A DNA stretch of 17,337 nt from JBAXEO01 sp964541375. GTDB taxonomy: Bacteria; Actinomycetota; Coriobacteriia; Anaerosomatales; JAAXUF01. The notes below the pieces were generated by a model, which did not search any database, was not told the DNA's origin, and was given only the letters and a program-made list of their open reading frames with translations. The position numbers and the translations under genes were made by a program. The stretch is taken from the NCBI GenBank assembly GCA_964541375.1, contig CAZIPT010000046.1, forward strand, positions 1 to 17,337, in the 5' to 3' direction. Each line of letters opens with the position of its first letter. Positions within the stretch are counted from its first letter, which is position 1. Shown in pieces: positions 1 through 6,718 of the stretch.

Positions 1-283
1 TGTGCGCCGCCCTGCCGGCTTCGCCGGCAACACGTGGACTGACGACGTCGATTCCGGTGGGCCCGGCCCCCCTCTGTGGCACGAGCTTCTCGTGGCCCGG
101 GACCTCGAGCACTCCCATCGCCCGACCGCTCGGCAGCTCCGGCCTCCCGAACCCCAGCTCGATGGTGACGCCTCGCTCCTTCTCCTCGGGCAGGCGGTCG
201 GGATCCGTGCCGGTCAGCGCTTTGACGAGCGCTGACTTGCCGTGATCGATGTGTCCGGCCGTGCCGAGTACGAGCGACGGCAT
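1..283 (-). CDS. selB: SelB, selenocysteine-specific elongation factor, N-terminal fragment cut by the window edge
   Basis: SelB is the GTPase that carries Sec-tRNA(Sec) to UGA codons marked by a SECIS hairpin. Starting at the ATG at 281-283, the minus strand encodes a typical SelB G domain: P-loop GTAGHIDHGKS (about residues 7-17), ALTGTDPDRLPEEKERG, the switch I stretch GVTIELGF, and the G3 motif VPGHE. After KLV (about residue 64) agreement with the family falls away. TGIDVV can still be matched, but the usual MVAG and VVAADEGVMPQT stretches are scrambled, although the frame stays open. About 94 codons are present of a protein usually near 600 residues. There is no strong Shine-Dalgarno; only a G-rich GGGG lies about 8 nt upstream. 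selB is divergent from the FKBP gene at 496. Identification is secure from the first 64 residues; the last 30 should not be trusted. Confidence 0.85.
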   Translation of the reverse strand, partial: MPSLVLGTAGHIDHGKSALVKALTGTDPDRLPEEKERGVTIELGFGRPELPSGRAMGVLEVPGHEKLVPQRGAGPTGIDVVSPRVAGEAGRAAH

Positions 284-495
284 GCGAAGGGCCCCATTCG
301 GTGAGAGCAGCAGTCGCAAAAGCGTAGCACGCGAGCCGGCACCGCCGACTCCGGCGGGAGCCAAGACCCCACAGCCCGTGGGAGGACCGCGTCGGCCGTG
401 TTCATTCGGTGATTCTCGGCAAGTCAGGGGGTATCGCCGCACAAGAGAAGGCATAATGGGGACACTCAAACCACGCATCTACGCAGGAGGTCGAC
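284..495. other. Divergent intergenic region between selB and the FKBP lipoprotein gene
   Basis: This 212-bp gap must hold the promoters for selB (leftward) and the FKBP gene (rightward). It contains a short GC-rich hairpin with arms CCGCCG (342-347) and CGGCGG (352-357) around a 4-nt loop. It has no T-tract, so it is not a convincing terminator. A possible minus-strand -10 for selB, TACGCT, lies at 321-326 without a good -35. I see no small gene and no tRNA here. Confidence 0.5.
452..457 (+). promoter_or_regulatory. Candidate -10 box for the FKBP lipoprotein gene
   Basis: CATAAT matches five of six bases of the TATAAT consensus and lies 38 bp before the ATG at 496, a reasonable leader length. 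No convincing -35 hexamer lies 16-18 bp upstream, so the call rests on the -10 alone. Confidence 0.3.
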
Positions 496-1044
496 ATGGC
501 GCCACGCACATCAGCAGGAGGAGCCACCACGGATCGGATCGGATTCGGTCACGGCTCACGACGTCGCGTGGCCCTTTCCGCGGCGCTGGCGATCGTTCTC
601 CTGACATCGATCGGACTCGCAGGCTGTTCGCCAGCGCCCAAGGCGGCTGCGCCTGAGCCGGCAGCTACCGCGCCTGAGCCAGCGCAGACGGCGCCGACCA
701 CCAAGCCGACACCTGAAGCCACGGCGCTCAAGATCGAGGACATCAAGGTGGGCACAGGCGCCGAGGCCAAGTCCGGCGACACGGTCACCGTCAACTACAC
801 CGGTTACCTCACCGACGGCACCAAGTTCGACTCGTCGCTGGACTCAGGCCAGCCGTTCAAGTTCACCATCGGAGCCGGCAGAGTCATTCCCGGGTGGGAG
901 CAGGGCTTCGCCGGAATGAAGGTGGGCGGCAAGCGGAAGCTCACGATCCCGCCGGAGCTGGGATACGGCTCCCAGGGTGCGGGCGGGGTCATCCCACCGA
1001 ACGCCACCCTGGTGTTCGATGTGGAACTGCTCGCCGTCAACTAG
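496..1044 (+). CDS. FKBP-type peptidyl-prolyl cis-trans isomerase, secreted lipoprotein
   Basis: Predicted 182-residue extracytoplasmic lipoprotein that would catalyse prolyl isomerisation to help secreted proteins fold. Residues 1-43 form a signal peptide: an unusually long polar n-region, Arg-Arg-Arg at 22-24, a hydrophobic core, then the lipobox LAGC with Cys44 as the lipidated residue. Residues 45-77 are a low-complexity Ala/Pro/Thr linker, likely a spacer from the membrane. Residues 78-182 are one FKBP domain with family motifs VNYTGYL, GTKFDSS, VIPGWEQG, KRKLTIPPELGYG and IPPNATLVFDVELL. The start is well supported: AGGAGG at 485-490 lies 5 nt before the ATG. The ACT-domain gene follows 29 nt downstream on the same strand, so the two may be co-transcribed. 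The function of the domain is secure; the client proteins are unknown. Confidence 0.93.
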   Translation: MAPRTSAGGATTDRIGFGHGSRRRVALSAALAIVLLTSIGLAGCSPAPKAAAPEPAATAPEPAQTAPTTKPTPEATALKIEDIKVGTGAEAKSGDTVTVNYTGYLTDGTKFDSSLDSGQPFKFTIGAGRVIPGWEQGFAGMKVGGKRKLTIPPELGYGSQGAGGVIPPNATLVFDVELLAVN

Positions 1045-1073
1045 CTCTTCTCAGCGCACCAGAGAGGTCTGCA

Positions 1074-1601
1074 ATGCGTACGGATATCGTCTTCACACTG
1101 ACCGGCACCGACCGGATAGGCATCGTCGAAGAGGTCACCGGCGTCCTCTTGGGACTTGAGGCGAACGTCGAGACCAGCCGGATGGTTCGGCTCGGTGGCG
1201 AGTTCGCGCTGCTGATGCTCGTGTCACTACCCGCCGAGCGCTTCACCGAACTCGACTCGGCTGTCTCGGCGCTCACCGCCGAAGGCTTCCGAGTCACCAC
1301 CGCCGCGACGCAGAAGTCCGAACTGCCTGCGGGCGGCTGGGTCCCCTACAACGTGACCGTTGAGGGCGCCGACCACGAGGGGATCATCCACGAGATCGCT
1401 TCCGGCCTTTCGCAGCTGGGTATCACCATCGAGTCGATGGACACGGTGACCGCCGAGGCCCCCGTGAGCGGCGCTCCGCTGTTCAGCATGACAGCGCTTG
1501 TGCTCGTCCCACCCAGCCTTGCCGAGGACGAGTGGATGGAAGCACTTGCCGAGGCCGGAGATCAGGCGAACGTCGACATCGAGGTACGTTCAGGTCCCTA
1601 G
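1074..1601 (+). CDS. GcvR-like protein with two ACT domains
   Basis: A 175-residue protein made of two ACT domains and nothing else. The first (about residues 1-78) begins with the typical strand-turn-helix TLTGTDRIGIVEEVTGVL. The second (about 91-170) begins NVTVEGADHEGIIHEIASGL. ACT domains usually bind amino acids as regulatory ligands. Two-ACT proteins of this size resemble GcvR, the repressor partner in the E. coli glycine cleavage system, and related uncharacterised proteins. No DNA-binding domain or enzyme domain is present, so it presumably acts through a partner protein. The ATG at 1074 is preceded by GAGAGG. A longer in-frame opening upstream overlaps the FKBP gene in another frame and was not used. 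The ligand and the target cannot be told from the sequence. Confidence 0.85.
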   Translation: MRTDIVFTLTGTDRIGIVEEVTGVLLGLEANVETSRMVRLGGEFALLMLVSLPAERFTELDSAVSALTAEGFRVTTAATQKSELPAGGWVPYNVTVEGADHEGIIHEIASGLSQLGITIESMDTVTAEAPVSGAPLFSMTALVLVPPSLAEDEWMEALAEAGDQANVDIEVRSGP

Positions 1602-1633
1602 CGCGGGCATTCGCGGACGCCTGGTGACCCATT

Positions 1634-1665
1634 CGGAGCCGTACGCTCGTCGCGTCGCGGCTCCG
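1634..1665. terminator. Hairpin between convergent genes, possible two-way terminator
   Basis: An 8-bp perfect stem, CGGAGCCG (1634-1641) with CGGCTCCG (1658-1665), encloses a 16-nt loop. It sits in the 72-bp gap between the end of the ACT-domain gene and the end of selA, where a shared terminator is expected. There is no T-tract on either side, so classical intrinsic termination is not assured. Confidence 0.45.
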
Positions 1666-1673
1666 TCAGCGTT

Positions 1674-3077
1674 CTAGGCCGGGCGAAGCACCTGCGTCAA
1701 CCGATCGACGATCGCGGTCTCCTCGGCGGGCGACAGCAGCGTGCGAGGGTCGACGAGCAAGCGGCCGTCCTTCACGCGCGCGACTATGGCCGGCTCGGCA
1801 CCGGTCCGCAGGCGCTCTTCGAGCTCGGCGACGCCCATGCCGGCGGGGGCGATCGCGACCGCCACGGTCGCGATCTCGGCCAGAGGCAGGGAGCCGCCGC
1901 CAGCGCGCGCGATCTCGTCGACGCACGAGACCTCGCCCGCGTCGCCCAGCGACTCGCGGATTCGCTGCGCCAAGGCCTCGGCGCGCGCGCGGACCTCGGC
2001 GACTGGCGTTGTGAGCATTCGCAGGGTTGGAATCTCGCGCAGTGCACGGGTCTCGTCGAGACACGCGAAGAGCGTGGCCTCAAGCGCTGCCAGGGTCATC
2101 TTGTCCAAGCGCAACGCCCGCGCCATCGGGTGCTTCTTGAGGCGTGCGATCACGTCGTGACGCCCGCAGATCAGCCCGGCCTGAGGACCGCCGAGCAGCT
2201 TGTCTCCGGACGCGGTGACGACGGCTGCGCCTGCGGCGATACTCTCGGCGACCGTGGGCTCTTCGGGGAGCCCGAAGGGGCGGAGGTCGAAGAGCACGCC
2301 TGAGCCCTGGTCCTCCATCACGGGGATGCCCTCCGGCGCGCCCAAGGCCACCAGGTCGGCGAGAGAGACCTCCTCGGTGAAGCCGACGACGCGGTAGTTG
2401 CTCGAGTGCACCTTGAGGAAGAGCCCGGTATCGGCGGTGAGCGCCCGCTCGTAGTCAGCGAGGTGCGTCTTGTTCGTGGTGCCCACCTCGACCATGGTCG
2501 CACCTGACTCGCGCATGATGTCGGGGATGCGGAAGCTGCCGCCGATCTCGACCAGCTGACCGCGCGACACGACCGCCTCCTTGCCCCGCGCGAGCGCCGC
2601 GATGCAGAGCATGACGGCCGCAGCATTGTTGTTGACGGCCATTGCGGCCTCAGCACCCGTCAGCCGACAGAGAAGCGACTCCACGTGCGCATGGCGGCTT
2701 CCGCGCTCACCACCGGCGACGTCGTACTCCAGCGTCGAGTACCCGCTTGCGACTTCGTGCACTGCAGCCGCTGCGCGCTGGGAGAGCACGCTCCTGCCCA
2801 GATTGGTGTGCACGATGATGCCGGTGGCGTTGATGACCCGCCGGAGGCTCGGCCGCGAGGCGAGCGCGACGCGTCCAGCCGCGTCGCGCGCTATCACCGA
2901 CACGTCAGGTGAGAACTCCTCGCCCGCCAAGAGCCGCGCGCGAGCGTCGTCGATGGCGCCGCGCACCGCGTCCATCACGAGCGACCGCGGCGCCTCCGCC
3001 ATGGTGGCTGCGAGTTCCGACGCGGCTAGGACGTCGTCGGTCTTGGGCAGGGCTCTGAGCAGCGCGTTGGTATCCAT
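1674..3077 (-). CDS. selA: SelA, L-seryl-tRNA(Sec) selenium transferase
   Basis: SelA is a PLP enzyme that converts Ser-tRNA(Sec) to selenocysteinyl-tRNA(Sec) using selenophosphate made by SelD. The 467-residue product is near the E. coli length (463). Motifs in order: INATGIIVHTNLGRS, STLEYDV, LCRLTGAEAAMAVNNNAAAV, VSRGQLVEIGGSFRIPDIM, EVGTTNKTH, and the PLP-lysine motif SGDKLLGGPQAG. Its lysine, at about residue 293, aligns with E. coli Lys295. I chose the ATG at 3075-3077 (protein start MDTNALLRALP) because it fits the family N-terminus. A GTG at 3114-3116 would add 13 unlike residues. Neither start has a clear Shine-Dalgarno, which may mean weak or coupled translation after the YedF-like gene 70 nt upstream. 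The gene runs convergent with the ACT gene. Confidence 0.96.
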   Translation of the reverse strand: MDTNALLRALPKTDDVLAASELAATMAEAPRSLVMDAVRGAIDDARARLLAGEEFSPDVSVIARDAAGRVALASRPSLRRVINATGIIVHTNLGRSVLSQRAAAAVHEVASGYSTLEYDVAGGERGSRHAHVESLLCRLTGAEAAMAVNNNAAAVMLCIAALARGKEAVVSRGQLVEIGGSFRIPDIMRESGATMVEVGTTNKTHLADYERALTADTGLFLKVHSSNYRVVGFTEEVSLADLVALGAPEGIPVMEDQGSGVLFDLRPFGLPEEPTVAESIAAGAAVVTASGDKLLGGPQAGLICGRHDVIARLKKHPMARALRLDKMTLAALEATLFACLDETRALREIPTLRMLTTPVAEVRARAEALAQRIRESLGDAGEVSCVDEIARAGGGSLPLAEIATVAVAIAPAGMGVAELEERLRTGAEPAIVARVKDGRLLVDPRTLLSPAEETAIVDRLTQVLRPA

Positions 3078-3147
3078 GTGTCCGATTCTACCCGAGCACC
3101 CCGTGGGACGGTTCACCGCGCTTGAGCCGGCGCCAGGACGAGACGCG

Positions 3148-3483
3148 TCAGCCGATGGTGAGAACGTCGTCGGCCATCAGCGCGGCGACGGAGTCCGGCA
3201 TGGTGCCGACCGCGCCGACCTCCACCGAATCCTTGAGTCCCAGGAAGTCGAGGCAGGTCCCGCAGACCTTGATCGCGACGCCGTCCTCGGTCAGCAGGGT
3301 CAGGTCGTCGAGCGAGTCGGAGCCAGCGCACGCGAGGCGCACGCCTTCGTTCATGAGCATCACAGCGGAGGGCCTCTGAGCGTTGCGCGCCAACGAGTAG
3401 AGGAAGTTCTTCATCAGGATGCGGCCGAGTTCGTCGTCGCCGCGGCCGATTCGGTCTGTCGTGATGAGAACGCGCGTGGCCAT
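3148..3483 (-). CDS. yedF: YedF-type selenium metabolism protein, DsrE-like domain only
   Basis: A 111-residue protein matching the C-terminal, DsrE-like half of the sulfurtransferase-like YedF family, which occurs with selD in selenium-using prokaryotes. Recognisable parts are the N-terminal strand RVLITTDRIGRGDDELGRILM, a middle MLMNEGVRLAC, and KVCGTCLDFLGLKD, which holds the Cys74-Gly-Thr-Cys77 pair. Many relatives carry an N-terminal TusA domain of about 70-80 residues. It is absent here, and the ATG at 3481-3483 with GGAGGG 6 nt upstream makes this a complete single-domain gene. The role is inferred: delivery or handling of selenium or sulfur between selD and selA, the genes on either side. 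The biochemical function of the family is not settled. Confidence 0.88.
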   Translation of the reverse strand: MATRVLITTDRIGRGDDELGRILMKNFLYSLARNAQRPSAVMLMNEGVRLACAGSDSLDDLTLLTEDGVAIKVCGTCLDFLGLKDSVEVGAVGTMPDSVAALMADDVLTIG

Positions 3484-3530
3484 AACGGTCCCTCCAGATA
3501 AGCAAAGACTGATTGGATACTTCTGGATGG

Positions 3531-3536
3531 ATTATA
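3531..3536 (-). promoter_or_regulatory. Candidate promoter (-10 TATAAT) for the YedF-like gene and selA
   Basis: A perfect TATAAT on the minus strand lies in an AT-richer patch of the 84-bp gap between the selD stop and the yedF start. It would give a leader of about 40 nt. No good -35 hexamer is present at 16-18 bp spacing, so an activator, or a chance match, is possible. If real, yedF-selA can be transcribed separately from selD. Confidence 0.4.
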
Positions 3537-3567
3537 GACCGACACCAGTGCCGAGTGCGCGTCACCG

Positions 3568-4614
3568 CTAGAGAACGGCCACTCGCCCAGGGCTGCCCGC
3601 CACGCAGCGTCCGATGCGAGCGCCGAGCACCGCGCGCGCGGAGAGCTCGTCGGCCAGCCGCTCGGCATCGTCGGCCGCACAGGCGATAAGCAGCCCGCCA
3701 CTCGTCTGCGGATCGCAGAGCACGCTCATCCAGAGGTCCCGATCCGCGTCGGCGCGCCACTCGGCGAACTCGTTTGCCCAAGCGATGACGTCCGCAGTCC
3801 GGCCGGGCATGACGCCCCGCTCGGCATATCCAACCGCGCCGTCGAAGACCGGGACGACGGCCAGATCCAGCTCGGCCGCGCATCCGCTCGCCTCGACCAT
3901 CTCGTGCAAGTGCCCGAGCAGCCCGAATCCTGTGACGTCCGTGGCCGCGTGCACGCCGACCTCGACCATCGCCTCGCAGGCGGCCCGGTTGAGCGCAGCC
4001 ATCGACTCGATGACTTCGCGCGCGCTGTCCTCGTCTTCGAGACCCTTCTTCAGCGCGGTGCCGACAAGCCCGGTGCCGATCGGCTTGGTCAGGAAGAGCA
4101 CGTCGCCTACGAGCGCGCCACGGTTGCGAACGACCTTGTCCGGATGGACGATGCCGAAGACCGAGAGGCCGAACTTGGGTTCCGCATCGTCGATCGTGTG
4201 GCCTCCCACCGTGATCGCGCCGGCCTCCCGGACCTTCTCGGCGCCTCCGCGGACGACTTCGCCCACGATGTCGGCGCCCATGGAGCATGGAAAGGCGAGC
4301 AGGTTCATAGCCGTGAGCGGTCGGCCCCCCATCGCGTAGATGTCGGAGAGCGCGTTTGCGGCCGTGATGCGCCCGAAGTCGTAGGGGTCGTCGACGATGG
4401 GCGTAAAGAAGTCGACCGTCAGCAGCGCTGCCATGTCATCGGTCAGCCGGTACACCGCCGAGTCGTCGCTCGTCTCGAAACCGAGCATCAGCGCATCGGA
4501 ATGACCGGGGGCTATCTTGTCGAGAACGGCCTGGAGGTCCGCCGGACCCCACTTGGCCGCTCAACCCGACTTGCTCGAGAGCTGGGTGAGCCTGATGCGC
4601 TCGCCTTCGGTCAT
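3568..4614 (-). CDS. selD: SelD, selenide water dikinase (selenophosphate synthetase), a selenoprotein with Sec18 encoded by UGA
   Basis: SelD makes selenophosphate from selenide and ATP. The C-terminal 306 residues read without a stop from 4488 and carry DDSAVYRL, FFTPIVDDPYDFGRI, NALSDIYAMGG, GGHTIDDAEP, TDVTGFGLLGH and LCDPQTSGGLL. The frame continues upstream with family sequence (IRLTQLSSKSG, then UGA, then AAKWGPADLQAVL) to an ATG at 4612-4614. That ATG has GAGAGGAA 6 nt upstream. Reading the UGA (4561-4563) as Sec gives 348 residues, against 347 in E. coli, and puts Sec18 and Lys21 where E. coli has Cys17 and Lys20. A hairpin follows the UGA directly. An annotation that stops at UGA would miss 42 residues including the redox residue. 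The gene starts 37 nt after the GH42-like gene ends. Confidence 0.96.
4526..4560 (-). promoter_or_regulatory. Bacterial SECIS-like hairpin in selD, directly after the UGA codon
   Basis: On the minus strand the 35 nt after UGA fold into one hairpin. The outer stem is GCGGCC (4560-4555) with GGCCGT (4531-4526), closed by one G-U pair. An unpaired AAG (4554-4552) follows on the 5' side. Then TGG pairs with CCA, a single U is bulged at 4535, GGTCC pairs with GGACC, and the loop is GGC (4543-4541). The loop starts 17 nt after the UGA, and its first base is G. Both fit the loose consensus for bacterial SECIS elements read by SelB. In E. coli fdhF the bulged U is on the 5' side; here it is on the 3' side. 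Confidence 0.75.
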
Positions 4615-4651
4615 CAGCGCTTCCTCTCGCAGGAACAATCGATGCAGCGGC

Positions 4652-6715
4652 CTAACTGTACGCGAGGCGCAGCGCGACCGCACCGTTGGCGCCCAGCCGG
4701 ACCTGGAACAGCGTGCCGCCCACTGCGGTCGGCTCACCGGCCTGGAGGTCGACTATCGAGTCGAGGTGCCGCGAAGTGCTCAGCTCGGCATTGACCACCA
4801 CGGCCGCGTGGTTGATCAGGAGGAGCAGGTCCTCGGATTCGCCCTGGAAGAGGGCGACCTCGACCTCGGGCTCCGAGCACGACACCGGTGCGCCGCATCC
4901 CGCGGCCCGGGCCACCGCGCTGTAGACCTCTCGCAGGAAGCTCCTCACGGCGTCGGGCGTCGCCCATGGGTCGTCCTGAGCAATCGCACGCTCGAGGGGC
5001 ACGGCGAGGTAGACCGCACGCCCCTTCCCGAACTGGTTGACGGTCAGCAGCGGGTTCCCGCTGGCGTCGGTGGCGACCACGGCTGCGGTGTCGGCCGTCA
5101 GGCGCGCGAAGTTCGGGACCTCGAGGCGCGCGTCGAAGTCAACGATGTCGCCCAGCACGCCGCTCTGCGCCACGCGGCACGAAAGCCGAGAAGAGGCACC
5201 CGCGTCACCCAGCGACTCGATGCCGAACAACTCGCGTATCGCGGGATGGGCGTCGCCGCCGCCATACGACAGGACGAGCGAGCCACCCCGCTGCACGAAG
5301 GACGTGAGGCGTGACCACGTCTTCTTGCCCAGCCGAAACGCGCTCGGCACGATGACAACCGAGTAGTCGTCGAACTCGTCGGTCTCGTGCGCGACCGTGA
5401 GGGGAATGTGCGCCTCCTTCGCGGCAACGAACGCCGAAAGGCACGCGCGCGGATCGAAGAGCCCGGCGAGGTTGGGCAGTGGCTTGTACCGCTCCGCGGG
5501 CATGATCACCGCCGTGCGCTCGGGCGTCGGCTCGAAGCCGCGGAGACTTGTCGAGCCGAGCGTCGCAAGAAAGCGATGCGCCTCCCGAAACGCGGGCTTG
5601 GATCTTCCGGCCGCATCTATGACCCCGACCATGGTCTCGAACGGATCAAGGAAGTACGGCTCGCGGTGCTCCGTCACGAAATCGCGCAACCTGCGGACCA
5701 GGACGCCCGACGCGCCGTTGGCCACTCCCGACCAGAGTGCCGTGCGGATCGCCGCCGCCTCCTCGGCCGGTGAAGCCTCGAGTGATAGTGCGCCCACGTC
5801 ATCGGCGAGCACCGGCTTGCCACGATCGGCGAGCCTGAGTAGGAAGGAGTCCAGATACGTTGACGGACCGCTGGTCGATGGTCCCTCGGCCGCGTAGGCG
5901 CGATAGGCCGAGGTGACATGGCTGACGGCGAACTCACAGCTGGCGACCGCAGCACGCACATCGAAGCCGGTGGAGCGCAGGAACGTCTCTGCATCGATGC
6001 CAAGCGCGATGGGACGCTGCGGATCCAGCTCACGGATCGCTTCGCGCATCAACCGCGTCCACTCCTCCAGATCGACCGCCGAGGCGAACCCCGCGCAGAA
6101 GCCTTCGTTAGCGAGCTGCCAGCCGAATACGCCCGGTTCGTCTCGGAGGACCTCGACCACCTGGGCGACAAGCTCGGCTTCTCGCTGAAGAAGATACGCG
6201 TCAGTACGAGGGTCGCGTCGCTGCGCCCACGCGAGCTCGGTGAGATCTGCCTGGCGGTCGTCGGCGAACAGGCAGACGATCGTCTTGATGTGTCGCTCGC
6301 GCGCAGCGGCCACCAGGTCCCCGAGCCGGACGAGCGAGTGCACATCGTACTGACCGACCTGGGGCTCGATGCACCTCCAGGACACGAAGACGCGCGCCAA
6401 GGAGAAACCGGCCTGACTCATCGCCGAGAGATCCTCGGTCTGATCTCGCGCGTACCAATCGTCGGGACCCTGTGACTCCGCGTCGAGCGGGTAGAGCGTG
6501 GCCCCCAGCGCGAACGCCGGTGGACGACGGCCCGCGCCGGGCTTCTCGGCTGGCGTACTGGCGGACGAGACGGCAGGCGGTTCTGCGGACGGTGTCGGGA
6601 ACACTTCGGGCACGTTGGCGAGCTGCGAGGGAATGCTCGTCACGGGGAGGGCTCGAGACTGCTTCTTCGAGGACCCGGCTTCCTTGGACTCGCCGTTCTT
6701 CTTGCGCTTGGGCAT
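4652..6715 (-). CDS. Glycoside hydrolase clan A / GH42-like protein with a putative altered catalytic site
   Basis: A 687-residue cytoplasmic-looking protein. Residues 1-65 are a charged, Ser/Pro-rich disordered tail with no signal peptide. Residues about 68-385 look like a TIM barrel of the beta-galactosidase type: GATLYPLDAESQGPDDW, ARVFVSWRCIEPQVGQYD, and VFGWQLANEGF with Glu204 as the likely acid/base. Residues about 400-600 look like the GATase-like middle domain of GH42 enzymes (AVIMPAERY, YSVVIVPSAFRL, FVQRGGSLVLSYGGGDAHP). The last ~80 residues form a small beta domain. At the expected nucleophile position, where GKPVL is normally followed by a Glu before Gly, the sequence has GKPVLADDVGA, so Asp306 replaces Glu. 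The enzyme may be inactive or changed in function. The gene begins 3 nt after the TPR gene. The substrate is unknown. Confidence 0.75.
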   Translation of the reverse strand: MPKRKKNGESKEAGSSKKQSRALPVTSIPSQLANVPEVFPTPSAEPPAVSSASTPAEKPGAGRRPPAFALGATLYPLDAESQGPDDWYARDQTEDLSAMSQAGFSLARVFVSWRCIEPQVGQYDVHSLVRLGDLVAAARERHIKTIVCLFADDRQADLTELAWAQRRDPRTDAYLLQREAELVAQVVEVLRDEPGVFGWQLANEGFCAGFASAVDLEEWTRLMREAIRELDPQRPIALGIDAETFLRSTGFDVRAAVASCEFAVSHVTSAYRAYAAEGPSTSGPSTYLDSFLLRLADRGKPVLADDVGALSLEASPAEEAAAIRTALWSGVANGASGVLVRRLRDFVTEHREPYFLDPFETMVGVIDAAGRSKPAFREAHRFLATLGSTSLRGFEPTPERTAVIMPAERYKPLPNLAGLFDPRACLSAFVAAKEAHIPLTVAHETDEFDDYSVVIVPSAFRLGKKTWSRLTSFVQRGGSLVLSYGGGDAHPAIRELFGIESLGDAGASSRLSCRVAQSGVLGDIVDFDARLEVPNFARLTADTAAVVATDASGNPLLTVNQFGKGRAVYLAVPLERAIAQDDPWATPDAVRSFLREVYSAVARAAGCGAPVSCSEPEVEVALFQGESEDLLLLINHAAVVVNAELSTSRHLDSIVDLQAGEPTAVGGTLFQVRLGANGAVALRLAYS

Positions 6716-6718
6716 GAG

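Noticed and set aside
3113..4288. Long arginine-rich open frame on the minus strand
   Set aside because: It overlaps selD, yedF and the selA start in another frame and has low-complexity Arg/Gly/His composition, typical of a shifted frame in high-GC DNA.
3568..4488. SelD starting at the ATG at 4488 (306 residues), or selD as a pseudogene with a nonsense codon at 4561
   Set aside because: Family sequence continues upstream of 4488 on both sides of the UGA, the only stop is UGA at the redox position, and a SECIS-like hairpin follows. A decayed gene would not be expected to show this.
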